Below are positions 44,566-53,505 of a DNA stretch of 64,000 nt, one piece after another (the first letter of the stretch is position 1; each line of letters opens with the position of its first letter). A program made the translations under genes and the position numbers. Source of the stretch: Planomonospora sp. ID67723 (GTDB lineage Bacteria > Actinomycetota > Actinomycetes > Streptosporangiales > Streptosporangiaceae); the NCBI RefSeq assembly GCF_015711605.1, contig NZ_JABTEZ010000006.1:186001-250000 (forward strand), given 5' to 3'. The notes beneath the pieces were generated by a model. The model was not told where the DNA came from. It saw nothing but the letters and a program-made list of their open reading frames with translations, and ran no database searches.

Positions 44566-44714
44566 TGCCCGCGCTTGCGCGGGACGCCGCCGTCCGGCCT
44601 CCGGAAGCCGCCGGGCGTGGCAGGACCCCCGCTGTAGTCCGATAGGTCGGAATTGATGTCATAAGTCGTTTTTGTCACCCCTATGGTGAGCGGGGTGGAT
44701 TGACGGGGAAGAGG

Positions 44715-44860
44715 ATCACGGGATACGTTCCGGATGTTTTGTGGCGGCGCGAGGGAAATCCGGTGAGATTCCGGTGCGGTCGCGCCACTGTAACCAGCCC
44801 TCAGGGGCGGGAGCCAGGTCACTCGGCCGCCACCACCGACGAGAGGGACGCGCAATCCCT
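44715..44860 (+). ncRNA. Cobalamin riboswitch
   Basis: Conserved core elements are in the right order: GGGAAATCCGGTGAGATTCC (44753-44772), the B12 box GCCACTG (44784-44790) and GAGCCAGGTCA (44811-44821). The 3' end forms AGGGA/TCCCT (44844-44860) with loop CGCGCAA directly against the GGAGG ribosome-binding site of cbtB, so control is probably at translation, with cobalamin switching it off. Ends are approximate. An inverted repeat TCCGA-TAGG-TCGGA (44638-44651) precedes it. Confidence 0.93.
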
Positions 44861-44873
44861 GAAGGAGGTAGCC

Positions 44874-45068
44874 GTGAGCCAGATCTCGGCTCCGCAGACC
44901 CGGCCCATTCCGTGGACCTCGCTCACCCGCTGGCTGCTCGCCGTACCGGTGCTGCTGCTCGTCGCCTACCTGGTCGCCTTCGACCAGGGCGCGATCTCGC
45001 AGGCCGGGAACTACCTGCACGAACTCATGCACGACGGGCGCCACCTGCTCGGCGTGCCGTGCCACTGA
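44874..45068 (+). CDS. cbtB: CbtB, cobalt transporter small subunit
   Basis: 64 residues. One membrane segment (about 17-38, LLAVPVLLLVAYLVAF) is followed by the diagnostic His/Cys tail HELMHDGRHLLGVPCH, a likely cobalt ligand set. CbtB and CbtA are the predicted cobalt transporter of B12-regulated operons. GTG start with GGAGG 5-6 nt upstream, directly after the cobalamin riboswitch. Too short for many gene finders. Confidence 0.93.
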   Translation: MSQISAPQTRPIPWTSLTRWLLAVPVLLLVAYLVAFDQGAISQAGNYLHELMHDGRHLLGVPCH

Positions 45069-45075
45069 GCCACAC

Positions 45076-45828
45076 GTGATCACCAGACTCCTGGTCCGGG
45101 GCATGCTCGCCGGGCTGCTCGCCGGGCTGCTCGCGGCCGTCTTCGCCTACGCGGTGGGCGAGCCGCACATCGAGCGGGCCGTCGCGCTGGAGGAGGCGGC
45201 CGGAACCGCTGCCCACCCCCACCCGGCGGCCGAGCCCGCAGACCACTCCCACGGCGAGGACGCCCTCGTCAGCAGGGGCGGGCAGCGCTTCGGGCTCTTC
45301 CTCGCCCTGGCACTGTACGGCGTGGCGATCGGCGGCCTGTTCGCCCTCGTCTACGCGGCCGTGCGCGGCCGGGCCGGACCCCGCTCCGAACCGGCGCTCG
45401 CGGTCGTCCTCGCGGCCGCCGCGTTCGCCGCCGTCGTCCTCGTCCCCTTCCTGAAATATCCCGCCAACCCGCCCGCGGTCGGCGACCCCGATACGATCGA
45501 CCAGCGCACCGTGCTCTACCTGGTCGCCGTGGCCGTCGGGATCCTCGCCGCCGCCGCGGGCGCCGCCACCCACCGCCTGGCCGCGGACTCCGACCCCCGG
45601 GTGCGCTGGCCCGCCGCGGGCGCGGTGACGCTGCTGCCCGTGGCAGCCGCCTGGATCCTGCTGCCGGAGATCGCCGAGGTGCCCGCGGGCTTCCCCGCCG
45701 ACCTGCTGTGGGACTTCCGGATCGCCTCGCTGGGCACCCAGGCGGTGTTCTGGCTCGGTGTCGGCACGCTGTTCGCTCTCGCCTCGCGCGAGCGGACCCC
45801 GGCACCGCCCGCGTCCGCCGCGGCGTGA
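45076..45828 (+). CDS. cbtA: CbtA, cobalt transporter integral membrane subunit
   Basis: 250 residues, about five or six membrane segments. It begins with a Gly/Leu-rich helix RGMLAGLLAGLLAAVFAYAVGEP, and a His-rich loop (HPHP...DHSHGED, about 44-60) suggests metal capture outside the membrane. Conserved segments FLKYPANPPAVGDPDTI and WLGVGTLFALASRE are typical of CbtA. Starts 8 bp after cbtB; the GTG of the next gene overlaps its stop. Confidence 0.93.
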   Translation: MITRLLVRGMLAGLLAGLLAAVFAYAVGEPHIERAVALEEAAGTAAHPHPAAEPADHSHGEDALVSRGGQRFGLFLALALYGVAIGGLFALVYAAVRGRAGPRSEPALAVVLAAAAFAAVVLVPFLKYPANPPAVGDPDTIDQRTVLYLVAVAVGILAAAAGAATHRLAADSDPRVRWPAAGAVTLLPVAAAWILLPEIAEVPAGFPADLLWDFRIASLGTQAVFWLGVGTLFALASRERTPAPPASAAA

Positions 45829-46463
45829 CGGGGGCCGGCGGGGTCGCCCGCCTGACGCTGGTCTGCCACGCCTCGACCCGGGCGATCGCGCGGGCCGCCT
45901 TCCCGGGCGACGAGCCGCTCGACGAGCGCGGCCTGCGCCGGGCCGCAGCCCTGGCCCCCCTCATCGGCCTGGCGGCGGAAGCGGGGCGGGACCCGGAGGC
46001 ACAGGCCGGGCAGGGCGGCCTGGCGCCGCGGTCCGGAGGCGTCCGGGTGGCCTGCGCCGCCGAGCGGCGCTGCGTCCAGACCGCGACGGCTCTCGGCCTG
46101 CCGGCCGGTGGAGAACCCGATCCGCTGCTCGCCGACTGCGACTACGGCCGCTGGCGCGGCATGACGCTCGCCGAGGTCGAGGCCGCCGAGCCTGAGGCGC
46201 TCGCCGCCTGGCTCGCCGATCCCGCCGCCGCACCCCACGGCGGGGAGCCGCTCCTCGGGCTCATCAGCCGGGTGGCGGACTGGTTGTCCGCAGCGGCACC
46301 GGGCAGGGCCGTCGCGGTCACCCACCCCGCGGTCATCCGCGCCGCCGTCGTCCACGCCCTCGACGCCCCCGCCCGGTCCTTCTGGCGCGTCGACGTCGCG
46401 CCGCTGGCCCGCGTCACGCTCACCGGCCGCGGCGGCCGCTGGCGGCTCGGCTACCCCGAATGA
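45825..46463 (+). CDS. Histidine phosphatase family protein, B12 operon
   Basis: 212 residues. The fold of the phosphoglycerate mutase/CobC superfamily is visible (LTLVCHAST with catalytic His15, DCDYGRWRGMTLAEVEAAEP, GGEPLLGLISRV, VTHPAVIRA with the second His). The RHG motif reads CHA here: the catalytic His stays, but the flanking Arg is Cys. A CobC-like alpha-ribazole phosphatase is the natural candidate in this operon, but the change means activity should be checked. GTG overlapping cbtA; ATGA overlap with the next gene. Confidence 0.82.
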   Translation: MTGAGGVARLTLVCHASTRAIARAAFPGDEPLDERGLRRAAALAPLIGLAAEAGRDPEAQAGQGGLAPRSGGVRVACAAERRCVQTATALGLPAGGEPDPLLADCDYGRWRGMTLAEVEAAEPEALAAWLADPAAAPHGGEPLLGLISRVADWLSAAAPGRAVAVTHPAVIRAAVVHALDAPARSFWRVDVAPLARVTLTGRGGRWRLGYPE

Positions 46464-48676
46464 CGAACTTCAAGGAGACCCCGACGGTGCCCGACACCTC
46501 CGCAGCGACCTCGACGGCCGCCCCGGTCACGGCCTCGGCGGCGCGGGACGCGCGCTACCCCTTCACCGCGGTCGTGGGGCTCGCCGACCTCAAGCTCGCC
46601 CTGATCCTCAACGCCGTCTCCCCGCGCGTCGGCGGCGTGCTCGTCCGGGGCGAGAAGGGCACCGCCAAGTCCACGATCGTGCGGGCGCTGGCGGCGCTGC
46701 TGCCTCCCGTGGAGGTCGTGCGCGGCTGCCGCTTCTCCTGCGACCCGGCCGCCCCCGATCCCGGGTGCCCCGACGGGCCGCACGGGACCGGGGGCGCGAG
46801 CCCGCGCCCCGCCCGCCTGGTCGAGCTGCCCGTCGGCGCCTCGGAGGACCGCCTCGCCGGTTCGCTCGACATCGAACGCGCCCTCACCGAGGGAGTGAAA
46901 GCCTTCGAGCCCGGGCTGCTCGCCGGGGCCCACCGCGGCGTCCTCTACGTCGACGAGGTCAACCTCCTCCACGACCATCTCGTCGACCTGCTCCTGGACG
47001 CCGCCGCGCTCGGCACCTGCTACGTCGAGCGCGAGGGCGTCTCGGTACGGCATGCCGCCCGGTTCCTCCTGGTGGGCACGATGAACCCCGAGGAGGGGGA
47101 GCTGCGCCCGCAGCTCCTCGACCGGTTCGGCCTCACCGTGGAGGTCAGGGCCTCGCGGGACCCGGCGGAACGGGCCGAGGTGGTACGGCGCCGCCTGGCC
47201 TTCGAGGCCGGCCCTGCCGCCTTCGCCGCGGACTGGGCCGTCCAGGAGGCGGCGCTGGCGGCCCGGATCGCCCAGGCTCGCGCCCGCGTCCCCCACGTGG
47301 TCCTGCCCGACGCCGCGCTGCGGCGGATCGCCACGGTCTGCGCGGGATTCGACGTCGACGGCCTCCGCGCCGATCTGGTCACCGCGAACGCGGCCATCGC
47401 GCACGCCGCCTGGCAGGGCCGTACCAGGGTCACCGCCGAGGACGTCCGCGAGGCCGCCAGGCTCGCCCTTCCGCACCGCCGCCGCCGCGATCCCTTCGAC
47501 GCCCCCGGCCTGGACGAGTCCCGCCTCGACGACCTCCTCGCCCAGGTGCCCGACGACCCGGAGGACGACGGCCCGGAGGGCGGTCCCGGTGCCGGGGGCC
47601 CCACCGAGGACGGCGGCCCGGAGACCGGCCGGTCGCCCGGGGCGGACGGCGCCCCCTCCTCCGGAGACGACGCCCCGGCATCCGGCGGAGGCGACGCCGC
47701 GGTCTCCCCGGAGACCGAAGGCGGGCACGACGACCCGCCCGCGACGGCGGAGCACGGTCCCGTGGGGCCTCCGGCCGACGGGGACGGAGACCCGTCCGAG
47801 ACGGCGGGCCACGACTGCGCCGCCGGACGCCCGCCGGCCCAGGATCCGGAGACCGGGCACGGACACGGTGAGCGGATCGCCGAGGCCGGGCCGCTGCGCC
47901 GGACCCGGTTGTTCACCGTCCCCGGAGTCGGCGCCGGAGCCCCGGGCCGCCGCTCCCGGGCCCGGACCCCCCTCGGCCGCACCATCGGAGCCCGCGTGCC
48001 CGACGGCCGTCCCGCCTCCGTCCATCTGCCGGCGACCGTCCTCGCCGCGGCGCCGTACCAGGGGGAACGCGGCAGGACCGGCCCCGGCCTGCTGCTGCGC
48101 CGCGACGACCTGCGCGAGGCCGTCCGGGAGGGCCGTGAGGGCAACCTGGTGCTGCTCGTCGTCGACGCCAGCGGGTCCATGGCGGCACGCCGGCGCATGC
48201 AAACGGTCAAGGCGGCCGTGCTCAGCCTCCTGCTCGACGCCTACCAGCGCCGCGACAAGGTCGGCCTCATCACCTTCCGCGGCGCTCGCGCCGACCTCGT
48301 CCTGCCGCCCACCTCCTCCGTCGAGGCCGGCGCCGCCCGGCTGCGCGAGCTGCCCACCGGCGGGCGGACCCCGCTGGCCGCCGGGCTCCTGCGCGCAGCC
48401 GAGGTGCTGCGCACCGAACGCCTGCGCGACCCGGCCCGGCGGCCGCTGCTGGTCCTGGTCACCGACGGCCGCGCCACCTCCGGCACCGTCGAGGAGTCGC
48501 ACCGCGCGGCCGGGCTGCTGACCGGGGTGGCGAGCGTGGTGGTCGACTGCGAGAGCGGGCACGTCCGCCTCGGCCTGGCCCGCTCCCTCGCCCGCCGGAT
48601 GGGCGCGGAGACCGTGCGCCTCGACGACCTCACCGATCTCGCCGGGCTGGTCCGGGAGCGGCGGACCGCCGCATGA
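46460..48676 (+). CDS. Chelatase-like AAA ATPase/VWA fusion (ChlI-ChlD type)
   Basis: 738 residues. N-terminal ChlI-like AAA domain with Walker A GEKGTAKST (64-72), Walker B GVLYVDEVNLL and GTMNPEEGELRPQLLDRF, then an acidic Gly/Pro linker (about 345-470) rich in His at its end, then a VWA domain with MIDAS DASGSM (Asp569, Ser571, Ser573). ATP-driven partner that activates insertion of a metal in magnesium or cobalt chelatase complexes. In a B12 operon it is the likely cobaltochelatase helper; the large CobN subunit is not in the window. ATG overlaps the previous stop. Confidence 0.9.
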   Translation: MTNFKETPTVPDTSAATSTAAPVTASAARDARYPFTAVVGLADLKLALILNAVSPRVGGVLVRGEKGTAKSTIVRALAALLPPVEVVRGCRFSCDPAAPDPGCPDGPHGTGGASPRPARLVELPVGASEDRLAGSLDIERALTEGVKAFEPGLLAGAHRGVLYVDEVNLLHDHLVDLLLDAAALGTCYVEREGVSVRHAARFLLVGTMNPEEGELRPQLLDRFGLTVEVRASRDPAERAEVVRRRLAFEAGPAAFAADWAVQEAALAARIAQARARVPHVVLPDAALRRIATVCAGFDVDGLRADLVTANAAIAHAAWQGRTRVTAEDVREAARLALPHRRRRDPFDAPGLDESRLDDLLAQVPDDPEDDGPEGGPGAGGPTEDGGPETGRSPGADGAPSSGDDAPASGGGDAAVSPETEGGHDDPPATAEHGPVGPPADGDGDPSETAGHDCAAGRPPAQDPETGHGHGERIAEAGPLRRTRLFTVPGVGAGAPGRRSRARTPLGRTIGARVPDGRPASVHLPATVLAAAPYQGERGRTGPGLLLRRDDLREAVREGREGNLVLLVVDASGSMAARRRMQTVKAAVLSLLLDAYQRRDKVGLITFRGARADLVLPPTSSVEAGAARLRELPTGGRTPLAAGLLRAAEVLRTERLRDPARRPLLVLVTDGRATSGTVEESHRAAGLLTGVASVVVDCESGHVRLGLARSLARRMGAETVRLDDLTDLAGLVRERRTAA

Positions 48677-48697
48677 GCACGCAGAAGGGGGCATGAC

Positions 48698-49300
48698 ATG
48701 CCACAGGGAAAGCCGGTCAGCGTTCCCGAGGACGGCCTGACCACCCGGCAGCGCCGTACCCGGCCGCTGGTGATGGTCCACACCGGGCCGGGCAAGGGCA
48801 AGTCCACAGCGGCCTTCGGCCTGGCCATGCGCGCGTGGAACCAGGGCTGGCCGATCGGGGTGTTCCAGTTCGTCAAATCCGCCAAGTGGCGCGTCGGGGA
48901 GGAACGCGCGCTGCGGGTCCTCGGCGCGTCGGGCGAGGGCGGACCGGTCTCCTGGCACAAGATGGGGGAGGGCTGGTCCTGGATCCAGCGCCCCGGCAGC
49001 GAGGCCGACCACGCCGCCGACGCGCGCGAGGGCTGGGAGCAGATCAAGCGCGACCTGGCGGCCGAGACCTTCCGCCTCTACGTGCTCGACGAGTTCACCT
49101 ACCCGGTGAAGTGGGGCTGGATCGACGTCGACGACGTGATCGCCGCCCTCGCGTCGCGCCCCGGCAACCAGCACGTCGTCATCACCGGCCGCGACGCCCA
49201 CCCGCGCCTGGTCGAGGCCGCCGACCTCGTCACCGAGATGGGCAAGGTCAAGCACCCCATGGACGCCGGTCAGAAGGGGCAGAAGGGCATCGAATGGTGA
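48698..49300 (+). CDS. cobO: Cob(I)yrinic acid a,c-diamide adenosyltransferase CobO
   Basis: 200 residues. P-loop TGPGKGKSTAAFGLAMRA and the CobO/CobA core segments VFQFVKSAKWRVGEER, ADHAADAREGWE, YVLDEFTYPVKWGWID and VVITGRDAHPRLVEAADLVTEM. It transfers adenosyl from ATP to the corrin cobalt in the aerobic or anaerobic route. 21 bp after the chelatase; overlaps cobB by 7 bp. Confidence 0.96.
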   Translation: MPQGKPVSVPEDGLTTRQRRTRPLVMVHTGPGKGKSTAAFGLAMRAWNQGWPIGVFQFVKSAKWRVGEERALRVLGASGEGGPVSWHKMGEGWSWIQRPGSEADHAADAREGWEQIKRDLAAETFRLYVLDEFTYPVKWGWIDVDDVIAALASRPGNQHVVITGRDAHPRLVEAADLVTEMGKVKHPMDAGQKGQKGIEW

Positions 49301-50649
49301 TCCGGCCCGAGCCGATACCGAGACTGGTGATCGCGGCGCCGGCCTCCGGCGCGGGCAAGACCACCGTCGCGACCGGACTGATGGCCGCGCTGGCCCGCCG
49401 CGGCCACGCGGTCTCCCCGCACAAGGTCGGACCCGACTACATCGATCCCGGCTACCACGCCCTCGCCACCGGCCGCCCCGGACGCAACCTCGACCCGTGG
49501 CTGGTGGGCGAGGAACTCGTCGCGCCGCTGTTCCTGCACGGCGCCGCGGGCGCGGACGTCGCGGTCGTCGAAGGAGTGATGGGCCTGTACGACGGGGCCG
49601 GCTCGGGCGAGTTCTCCTCCACCGCGCACGTGGCCCGGCTGCTGGACGCCCCGGTCGTCCTGGTGGTCGACGCGGCCCGGCAGAGCCGCTCCGTGGCGGC
49701 CTTGGTCCACGGCTTCGCCTCCTACGACACCCGGCTCAGGTTCGGCGGGGTGATCCTCAACCGCGTCGGCTCCGAGCGGCACGAGGAACTCCTGAGGGAG
49801 GCCCTCGCCGAGAGCGGGGTGCCCGTCCTCGGCGCGCTCCGCCGCAGCGACGCCGTCGCCACGCCCTCCCGCCATCTGGGCCTGGTCCCCGCCGCCGAGC
49901 GCCGCGCCAGGGCGGACGAGGCGATGGACGCCGCCGAGGCCCTCGTCGCCGCCTCCTGCGACCTGGAGGAGCTCATGCGGCTGGCGCGTACGGCTCCGCC
50001 CCTGGCCGCCCGCCCGTGGAGTCCCGAGCCCCGCGAGCCCGTCACCGGATCCGGAGGGGTCAGGATCGCCGTCGCCGCAGGACCGGCCTTCACCTTCGGC
50101 TACACCGAACAGGCCGAGCTGCTGACCGCGGCCGGAGCGGAGATCGCCGCCTTCGACCCGCTCACCGACGAGACCCTGCCCGAGGGCGCGCAGGCACTCG
50201 TCATCGGCGGGGGCTTCCCCGAGGTCTACGCGGCCGAGCTCTCCGCCAACGAGCCGCTGCGCGCGCAGGTCGCCGCGTTCGGCGGCCCGATCTCGGCCGA
50301 GTGCGCCGGTCTGCTCTACCTCGCGCGGTCGCTCGACGGCAAGCCGATGTGCGGGATCCTGGAGACCGAGGCGGCCATGACCGGCACGCTCACCCTGGGC
50401 TACCGCGACGCGGTGGCCGTACGTGACTCGGTGCTCACCAGGGAGGGCGAGCGGTACCGCGGCCACGAATTCCACCGCACCGCCGTCGCCCCCGCCCCCG
50501 ACCGGCCGCTGTTCCGCTGGCGGGGCGGGGCCGAGGGGTTCGCCGCCGGCCGCGTCACCGCCTCCTACCTGCACCTGCACTGGGCGGGCAGCCCGCATCT
50601 GGCCACCCGGTTCACCCGGGCATGCCGGTCACCGGTTCCCGGACCGTGA
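49294..50649 (+). CDS. cobB: Cobyrinate a,c-diamide synthase CobB/CbiA
   Basis: 451 residues. ATP-dependent amidation of the a and c side chains of hydrogenobyrinate or cobyrinate using glutamine. The N-terminal dethiobiotin-synthetase-like domain has APASGAGKTTVATGLMAAL and HKVGPDYIDPGYH. The C-terminal class-I-like glutaminase has GGGFPEVYAAELSAN and the catalytic Cys in ISAECAGLLYLARSL, with His in the YLHLHW segment. Start at the ATG at 49294, overlapping cobO. Last gene of the B12 unit; convergent with the GGDEF-EAL gene after 25 bp. Confidence 0.95.
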   Translation: MVIRPEPIPRLVIAAPASGAGKTTVATGLMAALARRGHAVSPHKVGPDYIDPGYHALATGRPGRNLDPWLVGEELVAPLFLHGAAGADVAVVEGVMGLYDGAGSGEFSSTAHVARLLDAPVVLVVDAARQSRSVAALVHGFASYDTRLRFGGVILNRVGSERHEELLREALAESGVPVLGALRRSDAVATPSRHLGLVPAAERRARADEAMDAAEALVAASCDLEELMRLARTAPPLAARPWSPEPREPVTGSGGVRIAVAAGPAFTFGYTEQAELLTAAGAEIAAFDPLTDETLPEGAQALVIGGGFPEVYAAELSANEPLRAQVAAFGGPISAECAGLLYLARSLDGKPMCGILETEAAMTGTLTLGYRDAVAVRDSVLTREGERYRGHEFHRTAVAPAPDRPLFRWRGGAEGFAAGRVTASYLHLHWAGSPHLATRFTRACRSPVPGP

Positions 50650-50674
50650 CGCGCGCCGCCGCCGTGGGCGGGGC

Positions 50675-53422
50675 TCAGCCGGCCAGGGAGGACGGCGCCC
50701 ACCTGTCGGGACCGTCGCCGGCCGCGCGTTCGGCCAGCCAGGGCTCGATCTCCTCGGGCGGCAGCGGCCGCGCGAAGTGGAAGCCCTGGGCCAGCCGGTA
50801 GCCCAGCTGGTACAGCCGCCGGGCCTGGTCGGCGGTCTCCACGCCCTCGGCCACCGCCCGCAGCCGCATCGCCTGGGCGATGTGCGCCATCGAGGTCGCG
50901 ATCGCCGCCTGCTCCACGCTGCCGGTCACCCCGTCGACGAACAGCTTGTCGACCTTCAGCACGTCCACCGGGCAGGTGCGCAGCAGGCCCAGAGAGGAGT
51001 GCCCGGTGCCGAAGTCGTCCAGCGCCAGATTGACGCCGAGCGCGTGCAGGGTGTGCACCGTCTCCAGCGCGGGCCCGCCGTCGAACACGGCCGTCTCGGT
51101 GATCTCCAGCAGCAGGTCGGCCGGACGCAGCCCGGTCGCCTCCAGCGCCTCGGCCACCGTCTGCCCGAACGCCGGCTCACGCAACTGCCGGGCCGAGACG
51201 TTCACACTCATCTTCGCCGGCGCCGCATCGCCGTAGCGCTGCTTCCAGGCCGCCATCTGCCGGCAGGCCTCACCCAGCACCCAGGCCCCCACCTCCACGA
51301 TCATCCCGGTGCGCTCGGCCACCGGGATGAACTCCGCCGGAGAGACCAGACCCCGCTCGGGATGGCGCCAGCGCACCAGCGCCTCCACCCCCGACAGCCC
51401 CCCGCCGGGCAGCGTGACCACCGGCTGGTACAGCAGGAACAGCTCCCCGGCGCTCAGCGCGTGCCGCAGCTCCGCGCCCACCCGGGCGTGCTCCACCGCC
51501 CGGGTGTCCATGTCGTCGGTATAGCGCACATAACGGCTCTTGCCCTGCTCCTTGGCGGCGTACATGGCCACGTCGGCGCGGCGCAGCAGCTCGCTGGCGT
51601 CCATGCCGGACCCGCCGTCGACCAGGCCGATGCTGGCCTGCACCAGCAGCTCGTGACCGCTCGCACCTACCGGGGCGCCGAGCGCCGCGATGATCTCCTG
51701 AGCGATCCGGTCGGCCTCGGCGGAGGTGACGTCGCGCAGCAGCACCGCGAACTCGTCGCCGCCCAGCCGCGCCACCGTGTCGCCGCGCCGTACGCATTCG
51801 CGCAGCCGGTCGGCCACGGCCACCAGCAGGGCGTCGCCGACCGCGTGGCCGAGCCGGTCGTTGACGGTCTTGAAGTCGTCCAGGTCGATCAGGGCCAGCG
51901 CGACGCCGCGGTGCGGGGACTCCGCCAGCGCGCCCACGGCCTGTTCGGTGAACAGGGCCCGGTTGGCCAGCAGGGTCAGCGCGTCGTGGGTGGCCTCATG
52001 GGCCAGCTGGTCCTGGAATCGCCTGGTCTCGGTGATGTCACGCGTGTTGCTCACGATGCCGCGGATGCTGGGATCGTCCATCTGGTTCGTGCTGACGACC
52101 TCCGCCCAGCGCCAGCTCCCGTCCGCGTGGCGCATGCGGACCTGGCAGGTGGCGGTGGTGCCGGGGCGCTTCCGGAGCAGGTCGCCCATCTCCCGCATGA
52201 CTCCGCGGTCGTCCGGGTGGACGAACTCGTGCACGGACCGGCCCAGCCACTGATCGGTCGGAATGCCGAGGATGGCTTCGACGCTCGGACTGATGTAGGT
52301 GTACTTCCCGCTCACATCGTTGATCGTGATGACGTCGGAGGAGTTCTGCACGAGTGAGCGGAACCGCTGCTCGTGCCGGCCCAGCTCCAGCATGCTGGCG
52401 TCCAGCCGGGCCAGCAGGTTCGCGTTGTCGTAGAAGGCAGTGATCTGGCGCACCGCCACGAGCCCGGTGAGGGTGATCGCGCCGATCACGATCACCCGGA
52501 TCTCCGGGCCCGCCGGCCACGTCGAGAACAGCAGCAGGGCGTCCGTCGCCGCGATGGCGGCGTACGGCAGCAGGCTGAACGGCCGCCGCCGCCGCGGGAG
52601 CGGCGCGGGCCTGGCCGCGACGCTCCGCTGCAGCCCGGCTGAGAGGGCGAAGAGGAACGCGGCGATCGGGACGCTGACCTGCCCGACGTGCAGATGGGGT
52701 TTGGCCTCGACCAGAGGCGTGAGGGCGCCACCCAGCGCCCCCGCCAGGACTCCCAGCCCCAGGACCGAGAGGGCGAGGCGGTCCAGCGGGGCGCTTCCCG
52801 CCAGTGCCAGCCTGACCGCGGCGAGTATCGTGACGAAACCCAGAGTGACGACCGTCAGGCCCCACCAGACCGAGCCCGTCAGCGCGGACAGCTGCGATGA
52901 GCTGCGCACCGTGAAGTAGCCGGCGAACAGTGCGGCGGCGAGCATGACGACACCCGCGTCGAGTCCCAAAGTCAACTGCGTCTTACGCGAGCGCGACGCC
53001 TCGGGCAGTCGCGCCAACGCCCAGAGCGCGACCAGGACGCCACCGAGATACAACCCGATGGTCAGCGGTCCGACGTACTGGATCTGCGGGCCCGACCCGG
53101 TCAGCGCGTCGTGCGCGTTGCTGATCAGAGCCACCGTTATCAGCCCCGCGGCCACGCTGAGACGCCGCCAGAACGACCGCGCGGGTGCGGCCAGCGCGAC
53201 GGTCCTTCCGGCGCGTGCGGCCGCGAACGCGGCCAGCGTGAAGGAGAGCGGCCCCGGCGTCCACGCCACGACGGGGAAGGCCAGGGGGCGAGCGAAGTTG
53301 ACGGCGAACCACACCGCGGCGAACACGACCAGCACGGCGAGCACGGACAACAACGGGTCCGTCAGGGTGCGGGCCAAGACGTCGCGAAGCGCCGTGACGC
53401 GCCGCCATTGCGCGGCTCTCAT
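50675..53422 (-). CDS. Membrane GGDEF-EAL protein with PAS domain
   Basis: 915 residues. About nine hydrophobic segments (to about 305) form a membrane sensor, then a PAS domain (about 340-460, FRSLVQNSSDVITINDVSG), a GGDEF domain with intact RLGGDEFAV, and an EAL domain with GVEALVRWRHP, intact ENL-type segments and FGTGHSSL. Both catalytic signatures are present, so it may make and degrade c-di-GMP, with one activity usually dominant. PAS suggests redox or ligand input. Convergent with cobB, the two genes being unrelated in pathway as far as I can see. Confidence 0.9.
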   Translation of the reverse strand: MRAAQWRRVTALRDVLARTLTDPLLSVLAVLVVFAAVWFAVNFARPLAFPVVAWTPGPLSFTLAAFAAARAGRTVALAAPARSFWRRLSVAAGLITVALISNAHDALTGSGPQIQYVGPLTIGLYLGGVLVALWALARLPEASRSRKTQLTLGLDAGVVMLAAALFAGYFTVRSSSQLSALTGSVWWGLTVVTLGFVTILAAVRLALAGSAPLDRLALSVLGLGVLAGALGGALTPLVEAKPHLHVGQVSVPIAAFLFALSAGLQRSVAARPAPLPRRRRPFSLLPYAAIAATDALLLFSTWPAGPEIRVIVIGAITLTGLVAVRQITAFYDNANLLARLDASMLELGRHEQRFRSLVQNSSDVITINDVSGKYTYISPSVEAILGIPTDQWLGRSVHEFVHPDDRGVMREMGDLLRKRPGTTATCQVRMRHADGSWRWAEVVSTNQMDDPSIRGIVSNTRDITETRRFQDQLAHEATHDALTLLANRALFTEQAVGALAESPHRGVALALIDLDDFKTVNDRLGHAVGDALLVAVADRLRECVRRGDTVARLGGDEFAVLLRDVTSAEADRIAQEIIAALGAPVGASGHELLVQASIGLVDGGSGMDASELLRRADVAMYAAKEQGKSRYVRYTDDMDTRAVEHARVGAELRHALSAGELFLLYQPVVTLPGGGLSGVEALVRWRHPERGLVSPAEFIPVAERTGMIVEVGAWVLGEACRQMAAWKQRYGDAAPAKMSVNVSARQLREPAFGQTVAEALEATGLRPADLLLEITETAVFDGGPALETVHTLHALGVNLALDDFGTGHSSLGLLRTCPVDVLKVDKLFVDGVTGSVEQAAIATSMAHIAQAMRLRAVAEGVETADQARRLYQLGYRLAQGFHFARPLPPEEIEPWLAERAAGDGPDRWAPSSLAG

Positions 53423-53505
53423 GCCTCATCCCCCCGGTACCGGCGATTCTTCCTCGGAGGTGTCCATCGGCACGTGGGAGCGGCTCCTGAGCGGTTTTCC
53501 GCGGC

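Noticed and set aside
46460-48676. CobN large cobaltochelatase subunit
   Set aside because: The domain plan is AAA plus VWA, matching the ChlI/ChlD helper subunits, not the large CobN.
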